This document shows, piece by piece, positions 35,415 to 46,853 of a DNA stretch of 64,000 bases. Source of the DNA: Diphasiastrum complanatum (Eukaryota > Streptophyta > Lycopodiopsida > Lycopodiales > Lycopodiaceae); the NCBI GenBank assembly GCA_029204225.1, contig CM055111.1, forward strand, positions 30,719,464 through 30,783,463, in the 5' to 3' direction. The translations under genes were made by a program, and so were the position numbers. The first letter of the stretch is position 1. The number at the start of each line of letters is the position of its first letter. The notes below the pieces were generated by a model that was not told the origin of the DNA, did not search any database, and saw only the letters and a list, made by a program, of their open reading frames with translations.

Positions 35415-35760
35415 AATAAGATGATGATCGCCAAGTATTGGTGGCCTACCATGTTTAAGGATGTCTCCATTTATATTCGATCCTGTGATTCATGCCAAAG
35501 ATCTGGTAAACCAACCAAATCCATGAATTGGCCGTTGACGCCAATCATACCACTTGCTCTATTTGAAAAGTGGGAAATTGACTAGGTTGGTCCAATAAAA
35601 CTAGTAACTCAACACACTAAGTGTCGATATATTTTGGTTGCGATGGATTATGCAATGAAGAATGTTGACACGGAAGCGACAAAACAAAACAATGCAAAAA
35701 TTGTCGCCGCTTTTCTATTCAAATCTATTATCACACGTAATGGTTGCGCTCTTGAGTACA
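35415..35760 (+). pseudogene. pol: Ty3/gypsy integrase fragment (plus strand)
   Basis: Plus strand: KYWWPTMFKDVSIYIRSCDS and CQRSGKP (second half of the HHCC zinc finger), then PLALFEKWEID, a stop where Trp is usual, VGPI, CRYILVAMDYAMKN and IVAAFLFKSIITRNGCALEY. The first catalytic Asp is present. It is cut on the left by the C3 LTR and fades on the right near 35760. Confidence 0.85.
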
Positions 35761-36769
35761 TGTGATGGCTCATATCTCATCAAGCCAATCATATTTAGAG
35801 ATAGAGAAAAAGGGGTCTAATCATATGGAAGCTCCCCTCACCTCGAGATCCTATTAGAGGGCTCACTTAGTTCATTATGTACTTGAGTTTTTGAGAGCAA
35901 TCGAGATTTCTACATTTTTGAGCCATATTGGATTCTCTCTCAAACTCCCTTACTAGCTATTTTTCCTCTCTTCTAGGGAGTATCTAGATCACTTAGTTTG
36001 ATCCTTTGCCTACAGATCTAAATGGTTCTATCTATCCTCTAAGCCCAATATCAAATTATACCTTTGTTTTATGGGATATGTCAAATAATTTGAATTTATT
36101 TAAACTTAACCTAAGGGAAGATTGCTCTAATCCCATACTTAAGAGAAATCCATTTACTTTTATTAATGAGCTAGATTTGTTCAATCTACCTTACCCTGCA
36201 ACTCTGAACCCATGTTAGCACCAACTTTAATTCGATCTAAGTAAACTAATTTCTTGGCTTAATCTAATTCCAAATCTATGTTTCTGGTCCTATGAACTAA
36301 TTATGATATTATGTCCTAAGCTAGCTATCTAATCTAAGGCTATGTGATTGATAGAGGATTTAAGCTCAATCTATGGAAACTATGCTAGGGGATCTAACCC
36401 ATCTACGCTAAAATAACAATAATTTGCCTATGTAATTCTAACTAAATTGAGATTACTCAATCTACACATTGTAGCTAAATAAGGCTTCCTACATATTTCT
36501 AGATGACTTTAGTCTAGGCTTCTACATGTTTCAAGATCACTCTAGTCTAGGTGATCTAAGTATAATCATAAGCTATCCAAATAGATCTAAGATATTCTCC
36601 TACAATCTACATGACCAGAATATAAAACATCCTAATAATTTAGATTGAAAGGATCTAAGTTATCCTAGTTTCCTACTAGATCTATACTAAAGGCAACTAA
36701 TTCTATGTGAATTAAGTAAGAATCATTATGGATCTAACTGCTCATCTCGTAATTGTACATTAGCTGTAT
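35761..36769. other. Unassigned AT-rich stretch
   Basis: No gene recognised. Many short TAGATCTAA-like words recur. It lies where a 3' UTR/LTR of the minus-strand gypsy fragment at 36.77-37.08 kb would be expected, but no paired LTR is in the window. Confidence 0.4.
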
Positions 36770-37084
36770 AGTAGCACCTTAATCTGCTCCCATTGATGGG
36801 TATATTCACGAGGTTTCCTTGTAGATTAGTAACCACTACTACTCTGTTGGATCAAATTTCAATTACCCTATAAGGTTTTTCTCCAAGAAACTTCATATAG
36901 CCAAGTCACCCTTTTCAAGATCCTTAATCTTGATACTGTGATCATGCCCAGATTTTTTACATTGTTTCTCCACAACTAAGGCATGGAGTGCAAGAAATTG
37001 GGTTTCATGTAGTTGGACGAGATTGTGGAGTCTTTCTTTGGTAGATTCCTTTATGCTTGATTTTTCCTTGATTGCTACCCTCAA
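36770..37084 (-). pseudogene. pol: Ty3/gypsy integrase C-terminal fragment (minus strand)
   Basis: Minus strand: STKERLHNLVQLHETQFLAL then IKIKDLEKGDLAI, the linker before the integrase C-terminal domain, then after a frameshift EKPYRVIEI, NLQGNLVNIPINGSRLRCYY, the typical gypsy ending (dG..i..pvNG..LK.Y). Opposite in strand to the integrase fragment at 35.4-35.8 kb, so it is from another element. Confidence 0.75.
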
Positions 37085-37840
37085 ACTTGGTACAATGAAC
37101 TATGTGTGCATTACAAATTCTTGATCATACCATCATTTGAAATGAATTTTTCTTATGCTTACCTTGAATGTGGTCCTAAAAACTCATAAGGCTACATGGA
37201 GCTTGCTTAATCTAAAAGGATAATAATCCCTACTAATATAACAAAAATAAAAATCCAAAGTTCTTATCCATTCTAGTAGTCGAAAAAAGTCATATAGGTG
37301 TACAACAATCACGCTATATATTTACAATAAATGTATATATTGGCTCAATATAGAACTTTGCATTGGCCAATTAGATGCAAATATGGTTAAACTTGTAAGA
37401 GGTGTTGCTAGCATTAATTCATTTAGAAAATTGTGGTTCTATTGGAATGGAAGCTTTAAAACAAGATTTATACTTAACAATATGTTGGCATCTTTGTCCA
37501 AAAGATCAGCTAGATTTATGTTGAGTTGCAATTGAAGAGCTTTCAATTAAAAGACTCTTTGCTCATGCCAATTAAGAAGGTCCATCTTGAAGTTGGCCCC
37601 GCTTCTAAAAATACACTTTGAAAGTTGTACATGGAAATTGGCAAGGTTGTATTTATGGGCTATGAAGTACATCTTAACATAAATAATTCTCAATAAGCTT
37701 CTATTTTTGAGGAGTACTATGTCTCTAGAATGTGACCTAGTGGTGGCTTGTTCTTTCCTCTCCTCAAGGTCAAAAGTTCAACCCCATTTGTATGCAAGTA
37801 GGGAAATTAAAAAAGTGTTTGGTCATTATTCAAGGTTGGG
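37085..37840. other. Unassigned stretch
   Basis: Only short frames; nothing recognised on either strand. Confidence 0.4.
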
Positions 37841-37847
37841 TGTTAAA

Positions 37848-37928
37848 AGGACATGTTATAAAATATGAGTGTTTTTTGACAATTGAGAAAAGGACATGTT
37901 ATAAAATATGCATGTTTTTTGACAATTG
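37848..37928. repeat. Tandem duplication, period about 43 bp
   Basis: GGACATGTTATAAAATATG followed by a GTTTTTTGACAATTG block occurs twice in direct succession with few changes. Confidence 0.85.
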
Positions 37929-37969
37929 TATAGCAGCTCTAAAGTTTTTGTAAAGAATTCACCAGTCTT

Positions 37970-38275
37970 ATTCACATGTCTACATTATTAGAAAGATATA
38001 CTAATAAGCATGTAGACAAGTCAATTTTAGGACTACTACATCAATCTTTATCTAGCATGAAACTTGCATTATATAGATATTATATGGATGCTTTATCTCA
38101 TTATCAATGTATGGTGGGATCTCACTCTATAGCCATGTCACTTCATAGTTTACATTTCCTTCTTTTTTTTTCCATTAATACTTACTAGAACTAGCATCAT
38201 CATGCACAATATGTACATTGTACATCATAATTAGGCTTTTGCCAAAAAGGGAAACACAAATTCAAACTTTAACAT
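37970..38275. repeat. Diverged direct repeat, copy 1
   Basis: Pairs with 38468-38770 over about 300 bp: TCTACATTAT, ACAAGTCAATTTTAG, CATCAATCT, ATAGATATTATATGG, CACTTCATAGTTTACATTT and an AACTAGCATCAT core. The end of each copy also resembles the units in Hsp70 intron 4. Confidence 0.8.
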
Positions 38276-38467
38276 GGCATGAGGCTGAAACTGAGGCAAA
38301 CCTTTGTGGGTGCATGTTCTTCTCTTATTCAATGAAAACAATCATGAAGGACATAATATACAGTTACTTCTAAATCATAAAAGTAGCAGAAACATCCATG
38401 TTGATGGTTTTTAGCATGTTCACTATATAGATGAATAAAAATTGGATAGAATAAGTTTAGCAATGTG

Positions 38468-38770
38468 ATTCACTTGTCTACACTTCATAACAAGACATTC
38501 TAATAAGTATATTAACAAGTCAATTTTAGAGCATCTACATCAATCTCTATCCAATCTGCATCATATATAGATATTATATGGGATGTTTCATCTCATTGTC
38601 AATTTATGATGGAATCTAAACATTCACATGTCACTTCATAGTTTACATTTTTTCCTCTTTTTTGGCATCCGTCGTTACTAAAACTAGCATCATTATGTGC
38701 AATATGGAAATTAGACATCCCAATCAGACTATGCCAAGAAGGAGAACATAGATCCAAACATCAACAACAC
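38468..38770. repeat. Diverged direct repeat, copy 2
   Basis: Second copy of the about 300-bp unit at 37970-38275, roughly 500 bp downstream in the same orientation. Confidence 0.8.
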
Positions 38771-39880
38771 ATTGATTGTTGAGACTAAAGCCTCACCTTT
38801 GTCATTGCATGGTTTTCTCTTATCCAGCTCAAGCAACTATGAAGGGTGTAGTTTACTAGCATATTCATGTGATGATTTGAGCATTTGCTTTGTACACAAT
38901 GAACTTTGATTCTATGCAAGAAGATACTATGATCAATTTGTCTAGGATTGCCATTCTAAGATACATAAATTGTTGCTATGTGATAAAAGACACATTCCAA
39001 TGTATCAAGAAACAATTGTATTCTATAAGAAAAATTAATTTCGATCTATAAATTCGAGTTGTTAGGCAATAGTAAAAGTAATTGTACAAATAGCTACTTG
39101 ATTTAGTAACAAGTTATTTCATCATGCTCGATTCATTACAAGTCAAAAATTGGTAGTAGCACTTACACGTGAACTAGTAGTATTGTTTGACATGCTTTAC
39201 AAAAATATGAAATTGCCTAGGTAACCAGCATTTCCTCACTTAAAGGACCTAGTTCATGTGGATGAGGACGAAGTGCTCAATCAGCACATAAGAAGATGAA
39301 AAATATATTTGATGTTTCATGCAAGGATGTTGATCGCCAATTCAAAGATGTTAGCTACTTTCATAAGTCTAGTTACGAATAGAGCCACAACTGATCTAGA
39401 GCTAAGCTACGAAAGCATCACATAAGCAAGACTTAAGCTATGAAAGCAGCACATAAGCAAGACTTAACCCTAGAAAGCAGGAAAGAGAGAGATTAAGGAG
39501 ACTAAAGAGAGAGATCAATATCATCAGCTGAATAACAAATGACACAGTTTCCCTACTTATAGCCAAGAGGAAGCCCTAAAAGGAAGCTTCCGGTGGCTAG
39601 GGCCCAACTGGGAGGGAAAATAGTGCGTCCTCCAAGAAGGCCCCCACTCTCCAGTAATATGTCCAAATGGCCTAATAATGAATAATAAGGCCAAAGGCCA
39701 ACCATATAGTCTAAGTGTCACTAATGAATAAAAAAGGGCCCAAGGCTTGCTTATGCATAAAGTAATGTAAATGTAAATGGACGCAGCAAATGTAATGAGC
39801 CGAGTCCATAACTATCCTTGGCACAAAAGAAAAAGACCCAACTGTCGAAAAGAAATTGGATCAAGTAGCAGCAAGCCCTG
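38771..39880. other. Unassigned; includes a short tandem repeat
   Basis: No gene seen. At about 39400-39475 a 34-bp unit (GCTACGAAAGCATCACATAA then GCAAGACTTA) occurs twice with a partial third. The right part, next to the chromovirus end, may be its 3' UTR or LTR, but no pair is present. Confidence 0.4.
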
Positions 39881-39892
39881 CTGCATCAACAG

Positions 39893-40585
39893 CTAGAACA
39901 ACATCTGATGTAGAGGATCAACAAGTGTAGCAAGAGCACGAGCCTGATCCGCAAGTGATGGCGTATGATAAAAGACATCAATAGGATCCCATGTGGCCTC
40001 CTCAATAGGATTGCCATCCCACTGGACCAAAAACTGAATCTGTTGGCAGCGTCGACTATGGTATAGACGAACCTGTAATATAGCAGCAGGTAAAAATGGA
40101 AATAACTCTGAAGCAGTAGGAAACTCAACATCACAAGGAGCGTCATCCTCAATAGCAGCACGTAATAAACTGACATGGAATACATCACAGGCGCGTGTGA
40201 AAGCAGGAAGTTGTAAGTGATATGTAACTGGACTAAGAACCTCCAAAATGCGATAAGGCCCATAATAACATGGTGCAAGCTTCTCAGTAGAAGCATGGCC
40301 CTGGACAAAATGATGACGTGCAAACCGTAGGCGTAGATAAACCATATCTCCAAGCTGAAACTCAACATGGCGTTGGTGACGATCAACTGAGGTCTGATAA
40401 CGCTGTTGAACATGTTGTAAATGAGAACTGGTTCGGGTACTAAGCTCTCGAACACCAAGGTATCCAAAAAGCCCGAGAAGGTAGAACTGCATCAGCACCA
40501 GGAAGCCAATAAGAAAACTGGAAAAGAGATGGACACTCATCGCGAATAGCCGCATGATATACGTAACCATCAACCATATGTGCAA
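39893..40585 (-). pseudogene. pol: Chromovirus (Ty3/gypsy) integrase C-terminus and chromodomain
   Basis: The first about 50 codons of the frame do not resemble integrase. From VRELSTRTSSHLQHVQQRYQ the usual linker follows, then FQLGDMVYLRLR and APCYYGPYRILEVLSPVTYH, the GPF/Y module, FHVSLLRAA, and a terminal chromodomain with IQFLVQWDGNPIEEATWDP. The chromodomain binds modified histone H3 and directs insertion into heterochromatin in this lineage. The integrase core is missing upstream, so this is an end fragment or an internally deleted element. Confidence 0.88.
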
Positions 40586-40859
40586 GGTGCCCCAAGAAAA
40601 GATAGCAGCATCGGAAGACTAGCACCAAGGAGATCATCTTGACAAAGGATAGCTTAAAATGGAGAAATATGCACCAACATGGTCAAAAGCCCAAGGTATC
40701 CATAGGGCCCATGAATGAGAAGTACCAATGGCATACGGTACCCTCAAGGCCCATACCATGAGAAGAGAAGCATGCCATCCAAGAAATCAATGCATCATCT
40801 AAAAAGACATGATGCATGAAAATAGTAGCAACAAATCTAGAAATAGTAGAGGCCCCAAC

Positions 40860-41987
40860 TTACAAACTATAGCCGAAAAACTCATCCAAAAAGACCTCAT
40901 ATGGACATACCAATCCATCATAGGATACACCAAAAATGGATGGAGAATCGGATGACCCATCGGAACTGGCCGCAAGTGTAATCCCAAAGTACACACCAGG
41001 TGCACAAGTGAGGAATAGAAGAAATGCACTAGAACGAGGAACAAGTTTCACAACATCAGTAGCAAGCATCGGAGCAATATCCACGTGTAGCTGGGAATGA
41101 GTATCAAAGCACATATGAGCAACACTGAAGTATATGGCGGCAACATCCCCAAAAACTATCCAAGAGAGGAGAAGGAATTCTCTCAAGGTACCCTGATGGT
41201 CTCGGAACACCAGAACAAAGTGGCAACTCAGCATCGGAGACCAAGCAATATGGAGCAACCTGAAATGACAGGGAACCTGAAGATCACCCAGACAAACAAT
41301 AACTGGAACGGAGGCAATAACCCAAGCCAATAGGATATGCCAAGCCTGATAATGAGCAACAATCCAAGGAGCTGATAGAGAGCCACATGCATAATCATAG
41401 AGATATCTGCACCATAAACGATCAGTAATATGGAAAAACCAGCACCAATCAAAAGGTCCAAATGAAAACCAAGCTATATGTAATAACCAGAAATGCCATA
41501 TATCCATAGCATCGACATGGACTGTAGCAAACCTATATGTAGAAACACCAGGAGACGAAAGGATGTCCGTGTACTCATCTAGAAAGATCCCAGCATATAA
41601 ATACCCTAGATAAGTAATAGTGACCATCTGGCAAATATCCTCGGATGAAAAATGTGTAACAGTAAGGGCCAAAGGCGGAGGAATCATGTTAGAAACCGTA
41701 GAAATATCATGACGCAGATCACAAACCTCAAGCAGAGATCCATGGAGTAAAGCGAAAGAAGATACAACCTAATCACCAATAGCGAGGGAACCATCAAACG
41801 TGGACCCATGAAGAACCCCATAGAAATCAGCCATAACAAACTCAAGAGATGGAGATATAGAGACCAATGGAGAAGATACTGCACCAACCACCGAACCAGG
41901 AGGGCAATCTGAAGTATGCGCAAAAGCAATAGTAGAAATACCACCAAGGTATGCGGTATCAATATCAATGAAACCAGGAATGACCAC
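40860..41987 (-). CDS. Unrecognised long ORF upstream of the chromovirus fragment
   Basis: A 275-codon frame (41687-40860) extends upstream to 41987 with a single stop near 41769. The product is rich in Trp, His, Phe, Leu and Ile with repeated pieces such as LLHIAW seen three times, and several hydrophobic stretches. I do not recognise a domain. The repeated pieces suggest that the DNA is built of degenerate internal repeats, so the frame may be open by composition. It lies where the gag-pol body of the chromovirus should be and may be a noncoding or replaced segment of it. Confidence 0.25.
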
Positions 41988-41995
41988 TAAATACG

Positions 41996-42453
41996 ATATA
42001 CATATTTATGGAGTTTGAGGTAGCTCGAGGTAGAACCACATCCAACCACCTTTCAATCACATCTAAAGTGAAAACTAGAGTCTATGTGACATTTGTCACA
42101 TCTCATGCATGTATCTCTACCTACTTTTACCAAGTGTCCTATTTCTAGCTTAGATTTGTACAAATCATCATGCATGTGTCCATTTCATTTTGTGCATGCC
42201 TTGCATGTCACTATGGATCACTTATAATAAATGCACGTGATATGCCATGAGTTTCTACAAGCATATCAATGCTATTTCTAAGTCTACAATCTATATGCAA
42301 GTTGTATTCTACCAACTAGATATGGAAAATTCATATAGCTTGAGTTTCATCTAGGCCGAATTTGGCATTTACATTTATGAAACAACATACTTGCATAGTA
42401 AAAAGTTTGTAGCAAGCCTAAAGTCAAGATAGATGATTTTTCAATTTCAACAC
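41996..42453 (-). repeat. C4 3' LTR, truncated
   Basis: Clearly the same LTR family as 42898-43689 (shared CATATTTATGGAGTTTGAGG, TGCATGCCTTGCATGTCACT and an AATTTCAACA end), but the first about 335 bp are missing at the junction with the chromovirus region. The polypurine tract TTTTTAGGAGGAG (minus strand) abuts it at 42454. Confidence 0.9.
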
Positions 42454-42892
42454 TCCTCCTAAAAATAATCTATGTTGACTTGAACATGGATCTTGGTATT
42501 ACTCCAAGATTGGCTCTATGCTTGATGAAGGAATTCTTGCTCAAAGGTTTGGTGGGCAAATCTGCAATACAAGATGATGTGTCGATGTGCTTCAAGTAGA
42601 TTTCCCCTCCAACGAGCTTCTCTCTCACGAAGTGATGTGCAACCTCGATGTGTTTGCTCCTTGCATGAAATATTGGATTGTTGGCAAGGGCTTGTGCTGA
42701 AATGTTGTCACACATGATCATAGGTATATCATCTTCAATGATTATCTTTAGCTCCACTAGCAATCTCTTGATCCAAAGCACTTCCTTTGTTGTAGTAGTG
42801 AGTGCCTTATACTCAACTTCACAAGATGAGAGTGATGCAGTATCTTGCATTTTGAAAAGCCAAGATATCAAGTTTCCTCCAAGATATATGAC
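42454..42892 (-). pseudogene. pol: Copia C4 RNase H, 3' part
   Basis: YLGGNLISWLFKMQDTASLS, CEVEYKALTTTTKEV, CDNISAQALANN and IADLPTKPLSKNSF, the copia RNase H end. It joins the segment at 50056-50320 once the C5 insertion is removed (TSD AAAAG), giving a continuous match to the C5 RNase H. One of the two copies of a family that inserted into itself. Confidence 0.9.
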
Positions 42893-42897
42893 AAAAG

Positions 42898-43689
42898 TGA
42901 CAAAATTTCCAGAATTCACACGTGTGGGGAATGTCCACAAGAGTGACTGATCTTAATTAAGCTTTGTGATTGGCACTATAACCTGATTCTAGATTGGTCA
43001 ACAAAATCTAGTTCAGAAGAAATGGCTAATCCACAATCTAGCATGCTAAGCAACTGAATATAATAGCAATGAATCAATAATTAGCAAAAGTACAAGATAT
43101 CAGTGTTTAAGCATTAGCTTCGACACGAGTTAGAGAGAAAAAGATAGAGAGATAACAAGCAAAATAGTTTAGATCCAAAATGGCATGAGATAGCTACAAA
43201 ACTTTGGTTCTTCATCATTGATTGTGTGGAGAGCTACACATATTTATGGAGTTTGAGGTAGCTCGAGGTAGAACCATATCTATCTACTCCAAAATGACAT
43301 CTAAAGTGACATCTAGAGTCTATGTGACATTTGTCACTTGTCATGCATGAAATTCTACCAACTTTTTACAAGTGTACTAGTTCTAATAGAAATGCCCAAA
43401 TCATCATGCATGTGTCCATTAAACTTTGTGCATGCCTTGCATGTCACTATGGATCACTTACAATTAATGCATGTGAGTTGCCACGAGTTTCTACAAGCAT
43501 AATCATGCTAATTCTATGTCTACAAACTATATGCAAGTTGCATTTATCAAACTAGATAATACATAACCATGTAGCTCGAGTTCTATGTAGGCCAAACTTG
43601 GCATTTTTCATTAATGAGCTACATACTTGCATGGTACAACATTTGTAGCAAGCCAAGAAATCAATATGGATTGTTTTCCAATTTTAACA
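42898..43689 (-). repeat. C5 3' LTR (792 bp)
   Basis: Plus strand begins TGACAAAATTTCCAG and ends CCAATTTTAACA. Contains CACACGTGTG at 42917-42926. The minus-strand polypurine tract TTTTTAGGAGGAG adjoins it. Confidence 0.95.
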
Positions 43690-43706
43690 CTCCTCCTAAA
43701 AATGAT

Positions 43707-45142
43707 CTATATTGATTTGAACATGGATCTTGGTATAACTCCAAAATTGGCTCTATGCTTGTTGAAGGAACTTTTGCTCAAAGGTTTGGTGAGCATATCT
43801 GCAATGCAAAATGATGTGTCGATGTGCTCCAATTTGATTTCACCTGCAATGAGCTTCTCTCTCACGAAGTGATGTGCAACTTTGATATGCTTGCTCCTTG
43901 CATGGAATATTGGGTTGTTGGCAAGGGCTTGAGCTGAAATGTTGTCACACATGATCATAGGTATATTTTCTTCCATAATTATCTTTAGCTCCACTAGTAA
44001 CCTCTTGATCCAAAGCACTTCCTTTGTTGTTGTAGTGAGCACCTTGTACTCAGCTTCACATGATGAGAGTGATACAATATCTTGCTTTTTGGAAAGCCAA
44101 GATATCAAGTTTCTTCCAAGATATATGACATAAGCAATTGTAGATTTTCGATCTGCTCTATCACTTGCAAAATCCGAGTCAGAATACCCAATTATAGAAA
44201 GATCTTCACTTTTATACAATTAACCAAAATCAAAAGTTGAAGATATATATCTAAGCACTCTCTTGCCCTTTTGATAAACTGAAGGATTTTACATAGCCTG
44301 GCTCAACTTATGAACACTAAAGCTTATGTCAGGTCTAGTTATTGTGAGCCATATTAAGGAGCCTATAAGACTTCTAAAAAGTGTGATGTCCTCGAAGGAT
44401 CTTTCATCACCTTTGTTAGGGTTCTTTACATTTTGCTCCATAGGTGTTTCTACTCTTACAATTCAACATATTGAACTTTTTAACATTGAAAGAGCATACT
44501 TAGATTGACATACAAAAGCTTTATCTTTAAGAAAGTCAATCTCTAATCCTAGAATATAGTGAATTTTTCCAAGATCTTGCATCTTGAACTCTTTTCCAAG
44601 TGCAATCTTGGTTTCCTCAATTAACTTGATACAACTTCCTGTCAGAATGATATCATCAACATAAATAAGAAGGATTACAATATCTTTATCACAAAACTTG
44701 ACATATTAGGAAGGATCATAGTTACTAAGATTAAATCCTAGTGGCTCAAGAAAAGTGTTAAGTCGAGAATACCATGACCTTGGAGTTTGCTTTAATCCAT
44801 ATAAACTTTTGAAGAGCAAGCAAACTTTTCCTTCATCATGGATGAACCCAATAGGTTGATCCATATAGATCTCTTCTTCTAGATAGCCATTTAGAAATGC
44901 ATTAGAAACATCTAGTTGAAGAATTTGCCAATTGAAAAAATAAGCAAGAGAAATTATGATTCTAATTGACACCATCTTTGCAACTGGGACAAAGGTCTCC
45001 TCATAATCAAGTCCATATACTTGAGCAAATCCTTTAGCACAAAGCCTAGCCTTGTACTTGTTGATTGTGCCATCTTAATTATACTTGACTCGAAAAACCC
45101 ATTTGCAACCAATAGTATGCTTGTTGGATGGAAGATCCACAA
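43707..45142 (-). pseudogene. pol: C5 reverse transcriptase and RNase H
   Basis: RT: SIRIIISLAYFFNWQILQLD, VSNAFLNGYLEEEIYMDQP, LLFKSLYGLKQTPRSWY and the intact catalytic box LLIYVDDIILTGS near 44650. RNase H: GSLIWLTITRPDISFSVH, SIIGYSDSDFASDRADRKST, CEAEYKVLTTTTKEVLW, CDNISAQALANN and IADMLTKPLS. Four stops or frameshifts (about 45070, 44705, 44470, 44220). The polymerase would make the DNA copy in the particle. Confidence 0.92.
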
Positions 45143-45146
45143 GCTC

Positions 45147-46766
45147 TCATGTATTATTGGCCATCAAAGCATCATATTCTTCCTTCATGGCAAGATACCA
45201 TTCCTTTGAGTTGATAGCATCATATACATCCTTCGGCTCCTCATGAGAAATAAAATAGGCACAATTAGTGGAGTTGATTTCCACTTGCTTTCCTCTATCT
45301 TCATAGGTAAGCCTTTTAGGCTCGGATCTTTCTCTTTGAGATCTCCTTGGTGAAAAAATTCGAGGTGACTCCTCCTCAAATCTCGGCCCCATATCTCCAT
45401 GATAATCTTCAAGGGTGATGATTGGAGTATCTTTGTGAGAATCTTTGAACTCGGCCTTCTCAAGAATGTATTTTTGATCTTCATGAAATATCACATCTCT
45501 ACTCTCAATTGTAGTTGAGGTAGAGGGAACATAGATCCTGTAAGCTTTCTTGTTGGATGCATATCCAACCATGATCCCTTTAACAGAATTAGGATCATCT
45601 CTTTTCCTTGTTTCCAAGGGCATATTAACAAAGCAAGTACAACCAAAAACTCTAAGGTGATCTACCTTAGGTTTTTTCTGAAACAAGACTTCAAAAAGTC
45701 TTTTTCCAGCAAGAGCATTGTAAGGTAATCTATTGCACAAATAGTTTTCACAATTTATAGCTTCACCCCAATATTCAATAGGCAAAGAAGCTGCTACTCG
45801 AATTGCTTTAGCACATTCACATAAAGATCTGTTTTTCCTCTCAGCTACTCCATTTTGGGATGGAGAATAGGCACAAGAAAATTCTCTCTTTATTCCGTCA
45901 CCTTCATAATAAAACTTGTTGGAGCTATATTCACCTCCTCCATCGCATCTTAAAGCTTTAACTTTGCAAGAAAACTGTTTTTCTACATAAGCTTTGAAGA
46001 TAAGGAAGTGATAAAAAACCATAGCCTTTGAAGAAAGTAGATACAACCAAGTGTATCTAGTAAAGTCATCAATAAAGGTGACAAAACATGTTGCACCACC
46101 AATACTTTTAGAAGAGGAAAAATGTACATCTGAATGTATGAGTTCCAATGGATAAGTAGTCTTTATAAAAGATTTCTGATATGGCTTTTTGTGTGACTTT
46201 GCAATGGCACAAGCCTCACAAGGCTTGAAATCTTTAGAAAGAGATTTTGGAAGACCAAAAGCCTTCTTCTTCTTAACCATAGAAGACATAGATGTAAAGC
46301 TAGGATGTCCCAACCTTCTATGCCACAGCTCCTCCTTAGATAACAAAGCAACTTCACAAAGGTTTGCATTCTCATAAGAATTCAACTTAAAAATTCCACC
46401 ACATCTAGTTCCATCAGCAAGGATCTCATCTTTTCTCTTGATAAAACAAGTATTGGAGTTGAACTTTACAATACAACCATTATCAAGCAACTTTTCCACA
46501 CTAATTAAGTTCTTTGTAAGTTTTGGAATGAAAAGAACATTAGAAAGTGCAAGAACTTTTGAAGAAGCAAGTTTCAATGGAATGTTGCCAATTCCTTCTA
46601 TTGGACACTCATGATCATTAGTTGTGTAAATAGATCTCTTGAGTCCTTTGAAAGGTAAGATTGAGTCAAATGACTCCTTTGAACAGCACATATGTGAAGA
46701 GGCTCCACTGTCTATGTACCAAGCTCCATCTTTTTTGAAAGGTGATGAAGAAAAACTGGACACCAT
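45147..46766 (-). CDS. pol: C5 protease and integrase (539 open codons)
   Basis: The longest open frame in the window. Protease active site AWYIDSGASSHMCCSKESF (residues 15-33), GAG-pre-integrase LWHRRLGHPSFTSM and the Cys pair CEACAIAKSHKKPY, then the integrase core with HSDVHFSSSKS, FVTFIDDFTRYTW, CDGGGEYSSNKF and GVAERKNRSLCE, giving D, D and E. VDHLRVFGCTCFVNMP and IMVGYASNKKAYRIY follow before the linker to RT. Integrase would insert the DNA copy. It is undamaged, unlike gag and RT around it, so the element is young. Confidence 0.93.
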   Translation of the reverse strand: MVSSFSSSPFKKDGAWYIDSGASSHMCCSKESFDSILPFKGLKRSIYTTNDHECPIEGIGNIPLKLASSKVLALSNVLFIPKLTKNLISVEKLLDNGCIVKFNSNTCFIKRKDEILADGTRCGGIFKLNSYENANLCEVALLSKEELWHRRLGHPSFTSMSSMVKKKKAFGLPKSLSKDFKPCEACAIAKSHKKPYQKSFIKTTYPLELIHSDVHFSSSKSIGGATCFVTFIDDFTRYTWLYLLSSKAMVFYHFLIFKAYVEKQFSCKVKALRCDGGGEYSSNKFYYEGDGIKREFSCAYSPSQNGVAERKNRSLCECAKAIRVAASLPIEYWGEAINCENYLCNRLPYNALAGKRLFEVLFQKKPKVDHLRVFGCTCFVNMPLETRKRDDPNSVKGIMVGYASNKKAYRIYVPSTSTTIESRDVIFHEDQKYILEKAEFKDSHKDTPIITLEDYHGDMGPRFEEESPRIFSPRRSQRERSEPKRLTYEDRGKQVEINSTNCAYFISHEEPKDVYDAINSKEWYLAMKEEYDALMANNT

Positions 46767-46853
46767 AAGTGATCCTTCTCCATCACTTGCAATAGAATCT
46801 TCTTCAATATCTTTGGAGAGATTAGCTTGCTTGAGTTGGTTTTTCTTCTTAAA

